Positions 28,058-36,144 of a stretch of 64,000 nucleotides of DNA are shown piece after piece (within the stretch, counting starts at the first letter, position 1; every line of letters begins with the position of its first letter). Source of the stretch: VRUE01 sp963796705 (GTDB lineage: Bacteria; Actinomycetota; Thermoleophilia; Solirubrobacterales; 70-9); NCBI GenBank assembly GCA_963796705.1, contig CAWCMK010000002.1:310001-374000 (forward strand). Direction: 5' to 3'. The notes beneath the pieces were generated by a model. That model worked only from the letters and a program-made list of their open reading frames with translations. It did not search any database and was not told the DNA's origin. The position numbers and the translations under genes are program-made.

Positions 28058-28707
28058 AGCCGATCGCCGAGATCCGGGCTCGCCCGCCCGGCGCCACGCG
28101 GCTGGGCGCTCTGCGCCGCAAGGATCTCGAGGCTTTGGACCGGATCCTCGAGCGGCAAAATCGCGGCGTGCTGCTCGTCAGCGGTGTCGGAGACGGTCTC
28201 CTGACGCTCTCCACAGGCCTTGCCGGCGCCGCCGCGGCGCGCGGCGTGCGCACGGCGTTTCTCGAGTGCGATCTAGAGGAGCCGGTCCTCGCCGGGGCGC
28301 TGGGTTTGGCGAGTGTCCCGGGGCTGGCCGAGTACCTGCGGAAGCAGGCAGAGGCCCCCCAGATCCTGCAACCGGTGGTGCTCGCCGGGCCCGCCTCAGG
28401 GGCCGCTGCAGGGCCGTTGGTTTGCATCGTTGCCGGCGCAGCCTGGGGTGAAGGGCCGATCGAGCTAGGTGGCTTTCGCCACGCGCTGGCCAAGCTCCGG
28501 CGCGCCTACGAGCTGCTCGTCGTTCTGGGGCCGCCGCTTGGGGACGAGAGCGGCGTCCTGCGCGAGGTGGCCACCGTTGCGGATCTGATCCTCGCCTGCG
28601 TTGAACCGCAGCATGCCGCCGGTCGGTCGGGACGGCGCCTTGCCAAGGTGCTGAAGCGACTGTCGGCGAGCCCTGCCGAGGTTGTCATTCACCGCGCTTC
28701 CGAGTAG
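28054..28707 (+). CDS. Degenerate BY-kinase/MinD-like ATPase-fold protein
   Basis: The 217-residue protein resembles the ATPase part of bacterial tyrosine kinases of the CpsD/Wzc type. The Walker A' motif AFLECDLEEPVLAGALGLA and the following PGLAEYLRKQAE match that family, as does LAKLRRAYELLVVLGPPLGD before the next strand. The Walker A loop, though, reads GVGDGLLTLSTGL instead of GxGKT, with no lysine, so it is unlikely to bind ATP normally. The typical tyrosine-rich C-terminus is also missing. GTG at 28054 overlaps argS by 4 bases. A non-catalytic regulator is my inference. Confidence 0.65.
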   Translation: MKPIAEIRARPPGATRLGALRRKDLEALDRILERQNRGVLLVSGVGDGLLTLSTGLAGAAAARGVRTAFLECDLEEPVLAGALGLASVPGLAEYLRKQAEAPQILQPVVLAGPASGAAAGPLVCIVAGAAWGEGPIELGGFRHALAKLRRAYELLVVLGPPLGDESGVLREVATVADLILACVEPQHAAGRSGRRLAKVLKRLSASPAEVVIHRASE

Positions 28708-28711
28708 GCCG

Positions 28712-29182
28712 TTAGAGGTCGTAGCGGGCGATATCTGCGTCAAGCCGCTCCGCGTCCTCCTCTCGCGGCGGCGAGGGTCCAGCCCGGCCTTGCCCGTCGC
28801 CGCCGTCGCGCCTACGCCAACGCCAGACGCCGGCGCTCAACGCCGCGGCGGCGAGGAGAAAGGCGATCACCGGCACCAGATAGGCGGACAGGTCGAAGCC
28901 CGAGCCTTCTGGTTGCGCCAGTACTGCCGGTCCGTACTGGGCGACGAGGGCGTCCTTGATCTGGCTGCGCGTCCTGCCCGTGGCGATCAGGCGGCGGACG
29001 AAGGCCTTCTCGCGCAGCGCCTGGGGCGATTCGGCGAGCTCGAGCAGCGTCCCGCAGATCGGGCACATGACTTCCGCTTCAATCTCGGCTGGCGTCACCT
29101 CTGGCGAGGCGGCGGCGATCGAGGGCAGCGCCGCCGCATTCAGCGCGGCGAGCAAAAGGAGGAGCGGTGCGGCGCGCCTCAT
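28712..29182 (-). CDS. ccmH: Cytochrome c maturation protein CcmH
   Basis: This 156-residue protein has a signal peptide, then a small helical domain with the redox motif CPIC (Cys40, Cys43) in EVMCPICGTLLELAESPQAL. The rest of the family pattern, IKDALVAQYGPAVL, follows, then one C-terminal membrane helix and a charged cytoplasmic tail. In System I, CcmH keeps apocytochrome c cysteines reduced on the outer face of the membrane. It overlaps ccmG by 4 bases, so ccmG-ccmH is one unit. ccmE and ccmF lie 13 kb away. Confidence 0.9.
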   Translation of the reverse strand: MRRAAPLLLLLAALNAAALPSIAAASPEVTPAEIEAEVMCPICGTLLELAESPQALREKAFVRRLIATGRTRSQIKDALVAQYGPAVLAQPEGSGFDLSAYLVPVIAFLLAAAALSAGVWRWRRRDGGDGQGRAGPSPPREEDAERLDADIARYDL

Positions 29183-29724
29183 CCGCGTTCGATCACCGGT
29201 AGGAACTGTTCTCGGAGGATTTCCTCATCGACCGGCTGGCGCCAGATAAGCGCCAGGCGGCCCTTGGGATTGACGAGGAAGTTCTCCGGCACCCCGCTTG
29301 CCCCGAAGGCTTCGCTGCGTTCGGCGCCAACCGAGCGCAGCTCCGGGAAGCTGGCGTGGACTTCGCGCAGGAAGGCGAGCGCATCGTCGCTGTTGTCCTG
29401 GACGTTGATGCCGAGCACGGTGATGCCGTGGCCGCGATGGTGCTTCCAGAATCCCTGCAGGGCCGGCGTCTCCTGGCGGCAGGGCCCGCACCAGGAGGAC
29501 CAGAGGTTGACCAGCACCCATTCGCCGCGGTAATCGGCGATGTCCCGCGTGCCCTTGGCGCCAAGCACGGGCAGCTCGCGATCGGGAACCGGGTCGCCGA
29601 CCGCGAGCTGGGTGGTTCCCTTGCTGAGCAGCCCGTAGGCGAGCAGCGCGACGACTGCGCAGACGGCGAGCAAGGCGATCAGGGCACGGGTGCGCACGGC
29701 CGCGAAGGTTAGATTGAGATTCAC
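29179..29724 (-). CDS. ccmG: CcmG/DsbE-type thioredoxin, membrane anchored
   Basis: The 181-residue protein has one N-terminal membrane helix (about 13-32) and an extracytoplasmic thioredoxin domain. The active site is WSSWCGPCRQETP, and GINVQDNSDDALAFL and VPENFLVNPKGRL are typical of CcmG and ResA. It passes electrons to CcmH or the apocytochrome haem-binding cysteines. The helix start and the overlap with ccmH support the reading. No CcdA/DsbD electron donor is encoded in the window. Confidence 0.9.
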   Translation of the reverse strand: MNLNLTFAAVRTRALIALLAVCAVVALLAYGLLSKGTTQLAVGDPVPDRELPVLGAKGTRDIADYRGEWVLVNLWSSWCGPCRQETPALQGFWKHHRGHGITVLGINVQDNSDDALAFLREVHASFPELRSVGAERSEAFGASGVPENFLVNPKGRLALIWRQPVDEEILREQFLPVIERG

Positions 29725-30419
29725 ACCGATGCCGTCGCTCGCCGCCGATCGGCCGACGATTGCCTCGCTGGCGACGGCGGCCGGGCCTCGCGCTCGCGTC
29801 CTTCACCTCGGTTCGCTTCGCCAGCGTTCGACCCGGATTGCCGAACGGTCCACCGCGATCGCAGAGCGCGCCCTGCTGGTTGGACTGCGGCCGATGCATG
29901 CCGCGGCGCGGGTGACGGACTCGCCTGAGCTCGTTCGCTTTGCTGGGGGCCGAACGATCCGCGTCGAGGGCGGCACGGCCGCCCTCGAGCGTGAAGGAGA
30001 GGTCCGCCACCCGCTGATCTCGCGACCTACCGTCGGCGATGGCCTCGCGATTCTTCAGGCTTCGCGCTGCTTCACAACAGATCACCGGCAAGCCGACATC
30101 CCTCACCCCGAGGCGGCCCAACCCCGTCCCCAAACCCGTGACCTCTACGTGCCGCAGGTGACACCGGATTCTGCCAGGGACCGATCCGCGAGCCCGAAGA
30201 TCCGTTCCGCAGAGGTCTGGATGGGACATATGCGGCCGGCGGCAACCTCTTCATCGACCTGCTCTGCGGGGGACCACGAGGGGGCAGCAGACGATAGCCG
30301 CTTCATCCTCACGCGCGAGGAGGATGCGAGCTGGCGTCCGGGGGTCCTCCGCCACTGGCCTCTCGAAGGCGCCGACCCTCGCCTGCGCCAGCGCCACTGG
30401 CCCTAGAATCAGCGCCAAC
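29725..30419. other. Intergenic stretch, no recognised gene
   Basis: These 695 bases between ccmG and the tRNA-Gly gene hold open frames on both strands, but none gives a protein I recognise, and none has a clear ribosome-binding site. One plus-strand frame (29690-30406) is open throughout and one minus-strand frame crosses much of it. I would treat them as high-GC shadow frames or a decayed gene. The ccmG promoter must lie at the left edge. Confidence 0.5.
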
Positions 30420-30492
30420 GCGGACGTAGCTCAGCTGGTAGAGCGCGAGCTTCCCAAGCTCGAGGTCGCGGGTTCGAGACCCGTCGTCCGCT
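30420..30492 (+). tRNA. tRNA-Gly(CCC)
   Basis: The 73-base gene folds as a normal class I tRNA. The acceptor stem is GCGGACG with CGTCCGC, the D stem GCTC/GAGC, and the anticodon stem CGAGC/GCTCG with loop TTCCCAA, giving anticodon CCC. The T arm has TTCGAGA in the loop. The discriminator base is T, as in bacterial glycine tRNAs. The CCA end is not encoded. Confidence 0.95.
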
Positions 30493-30510
30493 TTGCATTA
30501 CCCTCTCAGC

Positions 30511-30837
30511 GTGCGATTCGCGAGTTTTTCGATGGCCGGACCGGCACTCGCTCTTGCGGTTTGCTGGGCATTTGCCCTCGCGTTCTCCGGAGCGACCGAC
30601 GCCCTCTTCTATCTGGCGCCCGCCCTGCTGATCCTCGGTCCGCTGCTCGCCGGCCGCTATGTCGGGGAGTCGCTGGTATTGAAGCTCGCCACGCGGGGCT
30701 CGCGGCGACGCACGCGACCCAGGCGGATCCGCCCGCTGCCCAAGACCCCCGCGGTCTGGTCACCGCGCGGCAACAGCCTGATTGCCCACTCCCTGGCCGA
30801 GCGCCCGCCGCCCGCCGTGGCCATCTTGCTGAGCTAG
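30511..30837 (+). CDS. Small membrane protein, paralogue of the one at 33306
   Basis: The protein of about 108 residues has two hydrophobic segments and a basic, proline-rich tail. I chose GTG at 30511, before the first helix; ATG at 30532 is also possible. The second helix and its end, APALLILGPLLAGRYVGESL, match the protein at 33306 (CPFLVLIAFLLADRYPGERL), and both end with a similar SLAERPPP or ALAGRAPP stretch. The two paralogues flank the CopC-CopD gene block. Function is unknown; a role in the copper module is inference from position. Confidence 0.65.
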   Translation: MRFASFSMAGPALALAVCWAFALAFSGATDALFYLAPALLILGPLLAGRYVGESLVLKLATRGSRRRTRPRRIRPLPKTPAVWSPRGNSLIAHSLAERPPPAVAILLS

Positions 30838-30850
30838 CTGCGACGGCCGG

Positions 30851-30873
30851 TTCGGTCGCCGCGCGCGACCGAA
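30851..30873 (+). promoter_or_regulatory. Perfect 9-bp hairpin directly before the 30883 start
   Basis: The arms TTCGGTCGC and GCGACCGAA enclose a 5-base loop. The right arm runs into the AAAGG ribosome-binding site of the gene at 30883. It could be an intrinsic terminator-like hairpin for the preceding gene, an operator, or a structure that limits translation. No T-tract follows, which argues against a simple terminator. Confidence 0.5.
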
Positions 30874-30882
30874 AGGAAACCT

Positions 30883-31578
30883 GTGCGAAAGCGCTGCACG
30901 GTGCTTGCCGGCATCACCGCCGTGCTCGTCCTCATCAACGCCCCGCTTGCCTGGTCCCATGCCTCGGGCAATCCCGATTACCGGTCGGTGATCGACCGGG
31001 TGACGCCGAGCGTCCCCGGTGTCAGCTTCGAAGTGCTGTCCTATGACGCCTATTTCCAGCTCCTCGACCAGCACGGTCACGAAGTCGTCATCTACGGCTA
31101 TGAAGACGAGCCCTACGCCAGGATTCAGAAGGACGGCACCGTCCAGGTCAACGAACGCTCACCTGCCTACTACCTGAACGACACCCGTTACCCGGTCGAG
31201 TCTGCCGTGCCGCCGAGCGCCAACGCCAAGGCGCCGCCCAAGTGGATGACCGTTGACGACTCCGGAACCTTTCTCTGGCACGACCACCGGATGCACTACG
31301 GCGCCGAATCGGTGCCGCCCGAGGTCAAGGACACCAGTAAGAAAACCAAGGTCTTCGACTACGAAGTGCCGATCCGGATTGACGGCCGCAAAGGCGCAAT
31401 TCACGGCACGCTCTACTGGGTGGGGGAAGGGAGCACCTCGAAACTCCCCTTCATCATCATTGGCATCCTGATCCTCGTCGGGGGTGGGGGCGCAGTGCTT
31501 TACATACGTCGCCGGCGGGGGCGCGACGTCGACTCGGACGAGCCTCCGGCAGGAAAGCCGGCGAAGGAGGCCTGGTAG
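30883..31578 (+). CDS. Membrane-anchored extracytoplasmic protein of the copper module
   Basis: The 231-residue protein has an N-terminal signal peptide cut near AWSHA. An outside domain of about 165 residues contains several histidines (DQHGHEVVIYGYEDE and FLWHDHRMHYGAE). One C-terminal membrane helix (LPFIIIGILILVGGGGAVL) and a short basic tail follow. I do not know a named family, but the His-rich WHDHRMHY segment is a plausible metal site. GTG at 30883 follows AAAGGAAA. The CopC-CopD gene begins directly at its stop codon, so the two are surely co-expressed and probably work together in copper handling outside the membrane. Confidence 0.75.
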   Translation: MRKRCTVLAGITAVLVLINAPLAWSHASGNPDYRSVIDRVTPSVPGVSFEVLSYDAYFQLLDQHGHEVVIYGYEDEPYARIQKDGTVQVNERSPAYYLNDTRYPVESAVPPSANAKAPPKWMTVDDSGTFLWHDHRMHYGAESVPPEVKDTSKKTKVFDYEVPIRIDGRKGAIHGTLYWVGEGSTSKLPFIIIGILILVGGGGAVLYIRRRRGRDVDSDEPPAGKPAKEAW

Positions 31579-33309
31579 TTGCGCGGCGCCCTGGCGGCCC
31601 TCATCGGCGCCCTTTGCCTCGGTCTGCTGGCTCCGGCCAACGCCCTCGCCCATGCCCAACTGGTGGGCACGTCCCCGGCATCCGGCTCGGTCGTCAAAAC
31701 CCAGCCCAAGGAGGTGATCTTCAAATACAACCAGCCGGTCGGCGGCACCGTCGGCGCCGTCCGCGTCTACAACGCCCAGGGCGATCAGGTCGACGACCTC
31801 GACGTCTCTCACCCGGGCGGGCATCAGTCCTGGATGGGGGTGGGGCTGAAGCCGAACCTGCCCGACGGCACCTACACCGCGACCTACCGGGTGATCTCAG
31901 CCGACACCCACATCGTCTACGGGGGCCTCGTCTTCAGCATCGGCCACCCCGGAGCGGCGCCCAAGTACACGGTCGCCGGTCTGATCTCCAAAAACCAGAG
32001 CGGTGAGGTGACCAAACTCGCCTTCGGCGCTGCGCGCGCACTCGACTACCTCTCGATCGCCCTGATGGTCGGCGGTCTCGCCTTCCTGTTGTTTGCCTGG
32101 CGGGCGGGGATCTCGGCGCTCGGCGGCGAGGAGGAGCGCAGGAAGGCGGTGCGAGCGTTCGGGCGTCGCCTCGCCTGGATCCTGGCCGTGGCCGTCGTCC
32201 TTGGCATCGCGGTCAGCGTCCTCGGGATCCTCCTGCAGGGAGCGAGCGCCGCCGGGGTCTCGCTCTGGGCATCGCTCAAGGGCCCAATCGTCCGCGACAC
32301 GCTGCGCAGTCGCTTCGGCACGGTCTGGGGCCTGCGGGCACTCGACTGGGCCCTGCTCGGCCTGCTGCTGCTCGCGGCGGCGAAGCTGCCGCGAGCGCGT
32401 CGTTGGCTGGGCATCCCGATCGGACTCGGGGCGCTCTATCTGGTGATGACACCAGCCTTCGCCGGCCACCCGAGCATCCAGAGCCCGGTTGCGGTCTTCT
32501 TCCCGACCAGCGTGATCCACGTCCTCGCGGCGAGCATCTGGGTCGGCGGGATCGCCTGCCTCATCCTGGCGCTGCCCGCTGCAACACGCAGGCTCGTTCC
32601 GGAGGACCGCAGCCGGCTCTTGCTGGGGACGATGGCCGGCTTCTCGCCGATCGCCCTGGGCGCAGTGGTGGCGATCGCGATCACCGGTGTGGTCCAGGCA
32701 TATATCGACGTGCGCAGCCTCAACGCCCTGTTCGATACGACCTACGGCCTCCTGGTGGTCGCAAAGGTCGTCCTGCTCCTCGTCCTGATCGGGTTCGGCT
32801 ACCAGAACCGCCAGCGGATCATCCCCGCCTTGAAGGGGATCGTCGGGCGCGCGGCTGCGCTGGGCAGCACCGGCGTCATCGCGCGGCGCAGCTTCCGCGG
32901 CGAGCTCGCCCTGATGCTGGCGGTCTTCGGCATCACCGCGGCGCTGGTCTCCTATCCGCCGCCGATCGATGCCGCCCAGGGGCCGGTCTCGATCAACACG
33001 AAGCTCGGCCCGGCCGAGCTGGAGATGACGGTCGAACCGGCGAAGGTTGGCCTCAACACGATCCACCTCTACCTGATCAACGCCAAGGACGGGACGCAGT
33101 TCACGGCCACCAAGCAGCTCACGGTGACCGCGTCGCTGCCCGCCAAGCAGATCGGGCCGTTGCCGCTGAAGGCGACGGTCGCCGGCCCGGGCCACTACGT
33201 TTTGGGCGGAGCCCAGCTCAGCCCCGGCGGCTCCTGGCAGCTGCAGATCACCGATCGGGTCTCGGCCTTCGATCAGTACTCGACCAAGGTTTCGGTGCCG
33301 ATCGGATGA
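31579..33309 (+). CDS. CopC-CopD fusion copper transport protein
   Basis: The 576-residue protein joins three parts. Residues 1-25 are a signal peptide. Residues 25-125 form a CopC domain, with the N-terminal copper-binding His in LAHAQLVGTSPASGSVV and the second His in ISADTHIVYGGLVF. Residues 150-450 form CopD, with about eight membrane helices. The final part (about 465-576) is a beta-rich extracytoplasmic domain beginning SINTKLGPAELEMTVEPAK, like YtkA. CopCD moves copper into the cytoplasm or to cuproenzymes. TTG at 31579 directly follows the previous stop. The C-terminal domain makes it longer than a basic CopCD. Confidence 0.93.
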   Translation: MRGALAALIGALCLGLLAPANALAHAQLVGTSPASGSVVKTQPKEVIFKYNQPVGGTVGAVRVYNAQGDQVDDLDVSHPGGHQSWMGVGLKPNLPDGTYTATYRVISADTHIVYGGLVFSIGHPGAAPKYTVAGLISKNQSGEVTKLAFGAARALDYLSIALMVGGLAFLLFAWRAGISALGGEEERRKAVRAFGRRLAWILAVAVVLGIAVSVLGILLQGASAAGVSLWASLKGPIVRDTLRSRFGTVWGLRALDWALLGLLLLAAAKLPRARRWLGIPIGLGALYLVMTPAFAGHPSIQSPVAVFFPTSVIHVLAASIWVGGIACLILALPAATRRLVPEDRSRLLLGTMAGFSPIALGAVVAIAITGVVQAYIDVRSLNALFDTTYGLLVVAKVVLLLVLIGFGYQNRQRIIPALKGIVGRAAALGSTGVIARRSFRGELALMLAVFGITAALVSYPPPIDAAQGPVSINTKLGPAELEMTVEPAKVGLNTIHLYLINAKDGTQFTATKQLTVTASLPAKQIGPLPLKATVAGPGHYVLGGAQLSPGGSWQLQITDRVSAFDQYSTKVSVPIG

Positions 33310-33650
33310 GGCTGAGGATCTCATCCCCTCGCCTGAGGCTGGCCTTGCTGGGCGCCGCCGTCTTGGCCCTTCTCGCCGTTGGGCCGCCTGAAGTCAGAAT
33401 CGGTGTCGCCTATCTCTGCCCGTTTCTGGTCCTGATCGCCTTCCTGCTTGCCGATCGCTACCCCGGCGAGAGGCTGATCTGGTCTCGAGCCGAGCGAGCC
33501 TCTCGGCGACGGCCACAGCCAAGCCGCCTTCCGGCGGTGAGCTTTGCGGCGTTGAGGCCCCGCGGCGGGTGCCTGTTGGCATCTGCTCTCGCCGGCCGGG
33601 CGCCGCCCACCTCGCCGCTGCAACTAAATCGTTTGCAGATTTCGATCTAG
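33306..33650 (+). CDS. Small membrane protein, paralogue of the one at 30511
   Basis: The 114-residue protein starts in 4-base ATGA overlap with CopC-CopD. It has two hydrophobic segments (about 10-27 and 32-50) and a basic tail rich in Arg and Pro. CPFLVLIAFLLADRYPGERL corresponds to the paralogue's APALLILGPLLAGRYVGESL. The coupling to copCD and the duplicated copy at 30511 suggest a small accessory subunit of the copper module, but no known family supports a mechanism. Confidence 0.7.
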   Translation: MRLRISSPRLRLALLGAAVLALLAVGPPEVRIGVAYLCPFLVLIAFLLADRYPGERLIWSRAERASRRRPQPSRLPAVSFAALRPRGGCLLASALAGRAPPTSPLQLNRLQISI

Positions 33651-33659
33651 GAGGTTCCA

Positions 33660-34367
33660 GTGCTGAAGCGAACAGCAATTCTCTGCGCAGCGGTCTCCCT
33701 GCTGCTTCCGGCCGCGGCCCAGGCCCACGTCAGCGTCCACCCCAACACGGTGCCCGAAGGCGCCTTCGCGACGCTCAACATCCGGGTTCCCGGCGAGGAA
33801 GAAAACGCCTACGCCTACAAGATCGACACCCTGTTCCCCCCGGGGTTCACGAATGTCGACATCCAGAACGTCCCGAGCTGGAGCGCCAAGGTGGTCAAAA
33901 AGAAGCTCTCGAAGCCGATCCAGACCCCTGACGGGCCGATAACCGAAGAGGTCTCGCAGGTGATCTGGACCGGGGACAAATCGCTCGATGGGCGCCTTGA
34001 CAACGGCACCTTCATGCAGTTCCCGCTCTCGATCGCGATGCCCGAAGGCATCGCCGGCAAGTCGCTGGCCTTCAAGACGCTCGAGACCTACAGCAACGGC
34101 AAAGTCGTGCACTGGATCGGCGCTCCGAGCGCCGAATTCCCGGCGCCGACGGTCAACATCACCGCCAAAGGTGGGGTTCTGCAGGATCTCGCCGGGGGCG
34201 AGGCCGGCCCAACGCCCGGTGAGCTACCGGGGAGCGAAGCCGCGCCGACGACTTCATCCTCGAGCAACGGCGCTAGCAAGGGCCTCGGTATTGCCGCCCT
34301 GATCCTCGGGGCCCTCGGCCTGCTCGCCGGGGGCGCGGCGCTGCTGAAAACGAGGCGAGGAGCCTAG
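33660..34367 (+). CDS. YcnI-like copper-binding protein (DUF1775)
   Basis: The 235-residue protein has a signal peptide ending AAAQAH, so the mature chain begins HVSVHPNTVPEGAFATLNIR. The exposed N-terminal His and the YcnI beta-sandwich pattern (SKPIQTPDGPITEEVSQVIW) mark DUF1775, whose members bind Cu(II) through that His. A Ser/Thr-rich linker, one C-terminal membrane helix (GIAALILGALGLLAGGAAL) and a basic tail anchor it to the membrane. GTG at 33660 follows AGGAGG. YcnI and CopCD are commonly encoded together for copper acquisition, as here. Confidence 0.92.
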   Translation: MLKRTAILCAAVSLLLPAAAQAHVSVHPNTVPEGAFATLNIRVPGEEENAYAYKIDTLFPPGFTNVDIQNVPSWSAKVVKKKLSKPIQTPDGPITEEVSQVIWTGDKSLDGRLDNGTFMQFPLSIAMPEGIAGKSLAFKTLETYSNGKVVHWIGAPSAEFPAPTVNITAKGGVLQDLAGGEAGPTPGELPGSEAAPTTSSSSNGASKGLGIAALILGALGLLAGGAALLKTRRGA

Positions 34368-34419
34368 CTAGAGGGGAGGCATCACGGCCGACTGTCCGGG
34401 GGGCCACCTCGGGCTCAGC

Positions 34420-34459
34420 GCCCACCCATCCAACCCCAAAGCGGGGCGGATGGGTGGGC
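34420..34459 (+). terminator. Terminator-like hairpin after the copper module
   Basis: A perfect 12-bp stem (GCCCACCCATCC with GGATGGGTGGGC) continues inward as CCCC/GGGG, with loop AAAGC. It lies 53 bases after the YcnI stop and about 90 bases before the ZIP gene. The hairpin is very stable. It lacks a T-tract, as is common for actinobacterial terminators. It probably separates the copper transcript from the ZIP transcript. Confidence 0.7.
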
Positions 34460-34513
34460 CGCGTCATCGCCTCAGCCGGAGGAGTTCGCGCCGGCCCTTG
34501 CGACGGAGCTTCT

Positions 34514-34529
34514 GTTAGGGTGCCCTAAC
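34514..34529 (+). promoter_or_regulatory. DtxR-family (DtxR/IdeR/MntR-like) operator before the ZIP gene
   Basis: The 16-base sequence GTTAGGGTGCCCTAAC is an inverted repeat broken only at the central two bases. It keeps the TTAGG-N4-CCTAA arrangement of half sites bound by the DtxR/IdeR/MntR family. It stands 18 bases before the ATG of the ZIP metal transporter, a place where a bound metalloregulator would block transcription. Which family member binds, and whether iron, manganese or zinc is the signal, cannot be told from the sequence. Confidence 0.75.
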
Positions 34530-34547
34530 CGACTTCGCGGGTACCAG

Positions 34548-35399
34548 ATGACATTCGCCGAAACCACACTCCTGGGAGCCGTCGCGGGGTTCACTATCTT
34601 CCTCGGGCTCCCGTTTGGCCGCGTGCACGGCCTTGGCTCTCGTGCCCGTGTCGGGCTGGCGATGTTCGCGGTCGGGATCCTGGGCTTCATCTTTGTCGAC
34701 GTGATGGCGCACGCGATCGAAATCGTCGAGGGCGCCATCAACGCCTACAAGGAAGGCTCCGGCAGCCTCGGACACGCGGTTGCCCTGGCGCTGGTCCTGG
34801 GCGGCGGATTCGCGATCGGCAGCGCCGGTCTGGGCACCGTCGAACGCCGGCTGCGCCGCTCCCGCCGGCTCCCACCGATCGCCGGGGGGGCGGTCGACGT
34901 ACTGCAGGCCGATTTGGCGGAGGCCGAGCTTCGCGACCTGGCCCGCGCCCGCGCATTGCAGACCGGGTTGACCATCGCGATCGCGATCGGCCTGCATAAC
35001 TTCGCCGAGGGGCTGGCGATCGGAGTCTCCTCGAGCGCCGGAGAGATCGGGCTGGCGACGGTGCTGATAGTCGGCTTCGCGCTCCACAACGCGACCGAGG
35101 GGTTTGGGATCGTCGGGCCGCTGGGCGACACCCGCCCGTCCTGGCGCTGGCTCGCGCTCGCCGGGCTGCTCGCCGGGGGGCCGACGTTCCTCGGCTCGAT
35201 GGTTGGCTACAGCGTCAGCTCGGAGCCCCTCGAACTGGTCTTCTACGCGCTTGCCGGTGGCGCGGTCCTCTACGTGATCGGTGAGGTCTGGACTGGAATG
35301 CGCCGCCACGGCCACCGCGAGCTGGGCCTCTGGCTGCTCTCGGCTGGCTTTTTCGTCGGCGTCCTCACCGACCTGATCGTCACCTACGGCGGCGGCTGA
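34548..35399 (+). CDS. ZIP-family metal transporter
   Basis: The 283-residue protein has about eight membrane helices in the ZIP arrangement. Helix IV holds AIAIGLHNFAEGLAIGVS and helix V holds ALHNATEGFGIVGPL, the paired HNxxEG metal-binding motifs. A charged loop (about 95-130) separates the third and fourth helices. The family brings zinc, iron or manganese into the cytoplasm. A DtxR-type palindrome precedes it, suggesting control by metal level. The ribosome-binding site is weak, so the transcript may be short-leadered. Confidence 0.94.
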   Translation: MTFAETTLLGAVAGFTIFLGLPFGRVHGLGSRARVGLAMFAVGILGFIFVDVMAHAIEIVEGAINAYKEGSGSLGHAVALALVLGGGFAIGSAGLGTVERRLRRSRRLPPIAGGAVDVLQADLAEAELRDLARARALQTGLTIAIAIGLHNFAEGLAIGVSSSAGEIGLATVLIVGFALHNATEGFGIVGPLGDTRPSWRWLALAGLLAGGPTFLGSMVGYSVSSEPLELVFYALAGGAVLYVIGEVWTGMRRHGHRELGLWLLSAGFFVGVLTDLIVTYGGG

Positions 35400-35463
35400 C
35401 CCGGGCTCGGTGCTCGGGCACCGCTCTCATCTGCGGTTCATCTTCTCTGGGATCGTGTGAGGC

Positions 35464-36140
<677 letters not shown>

Positions 36141-36144
<4 letters not shown>

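Noticed and set aside
29690..30406. Plus-strand frame of 238 codons between ccmG and tRNA-Gly
   Set aside because: It has no recognised domain or ribosome-binding site and starts inside ccmG; I left it as an uncertain region.
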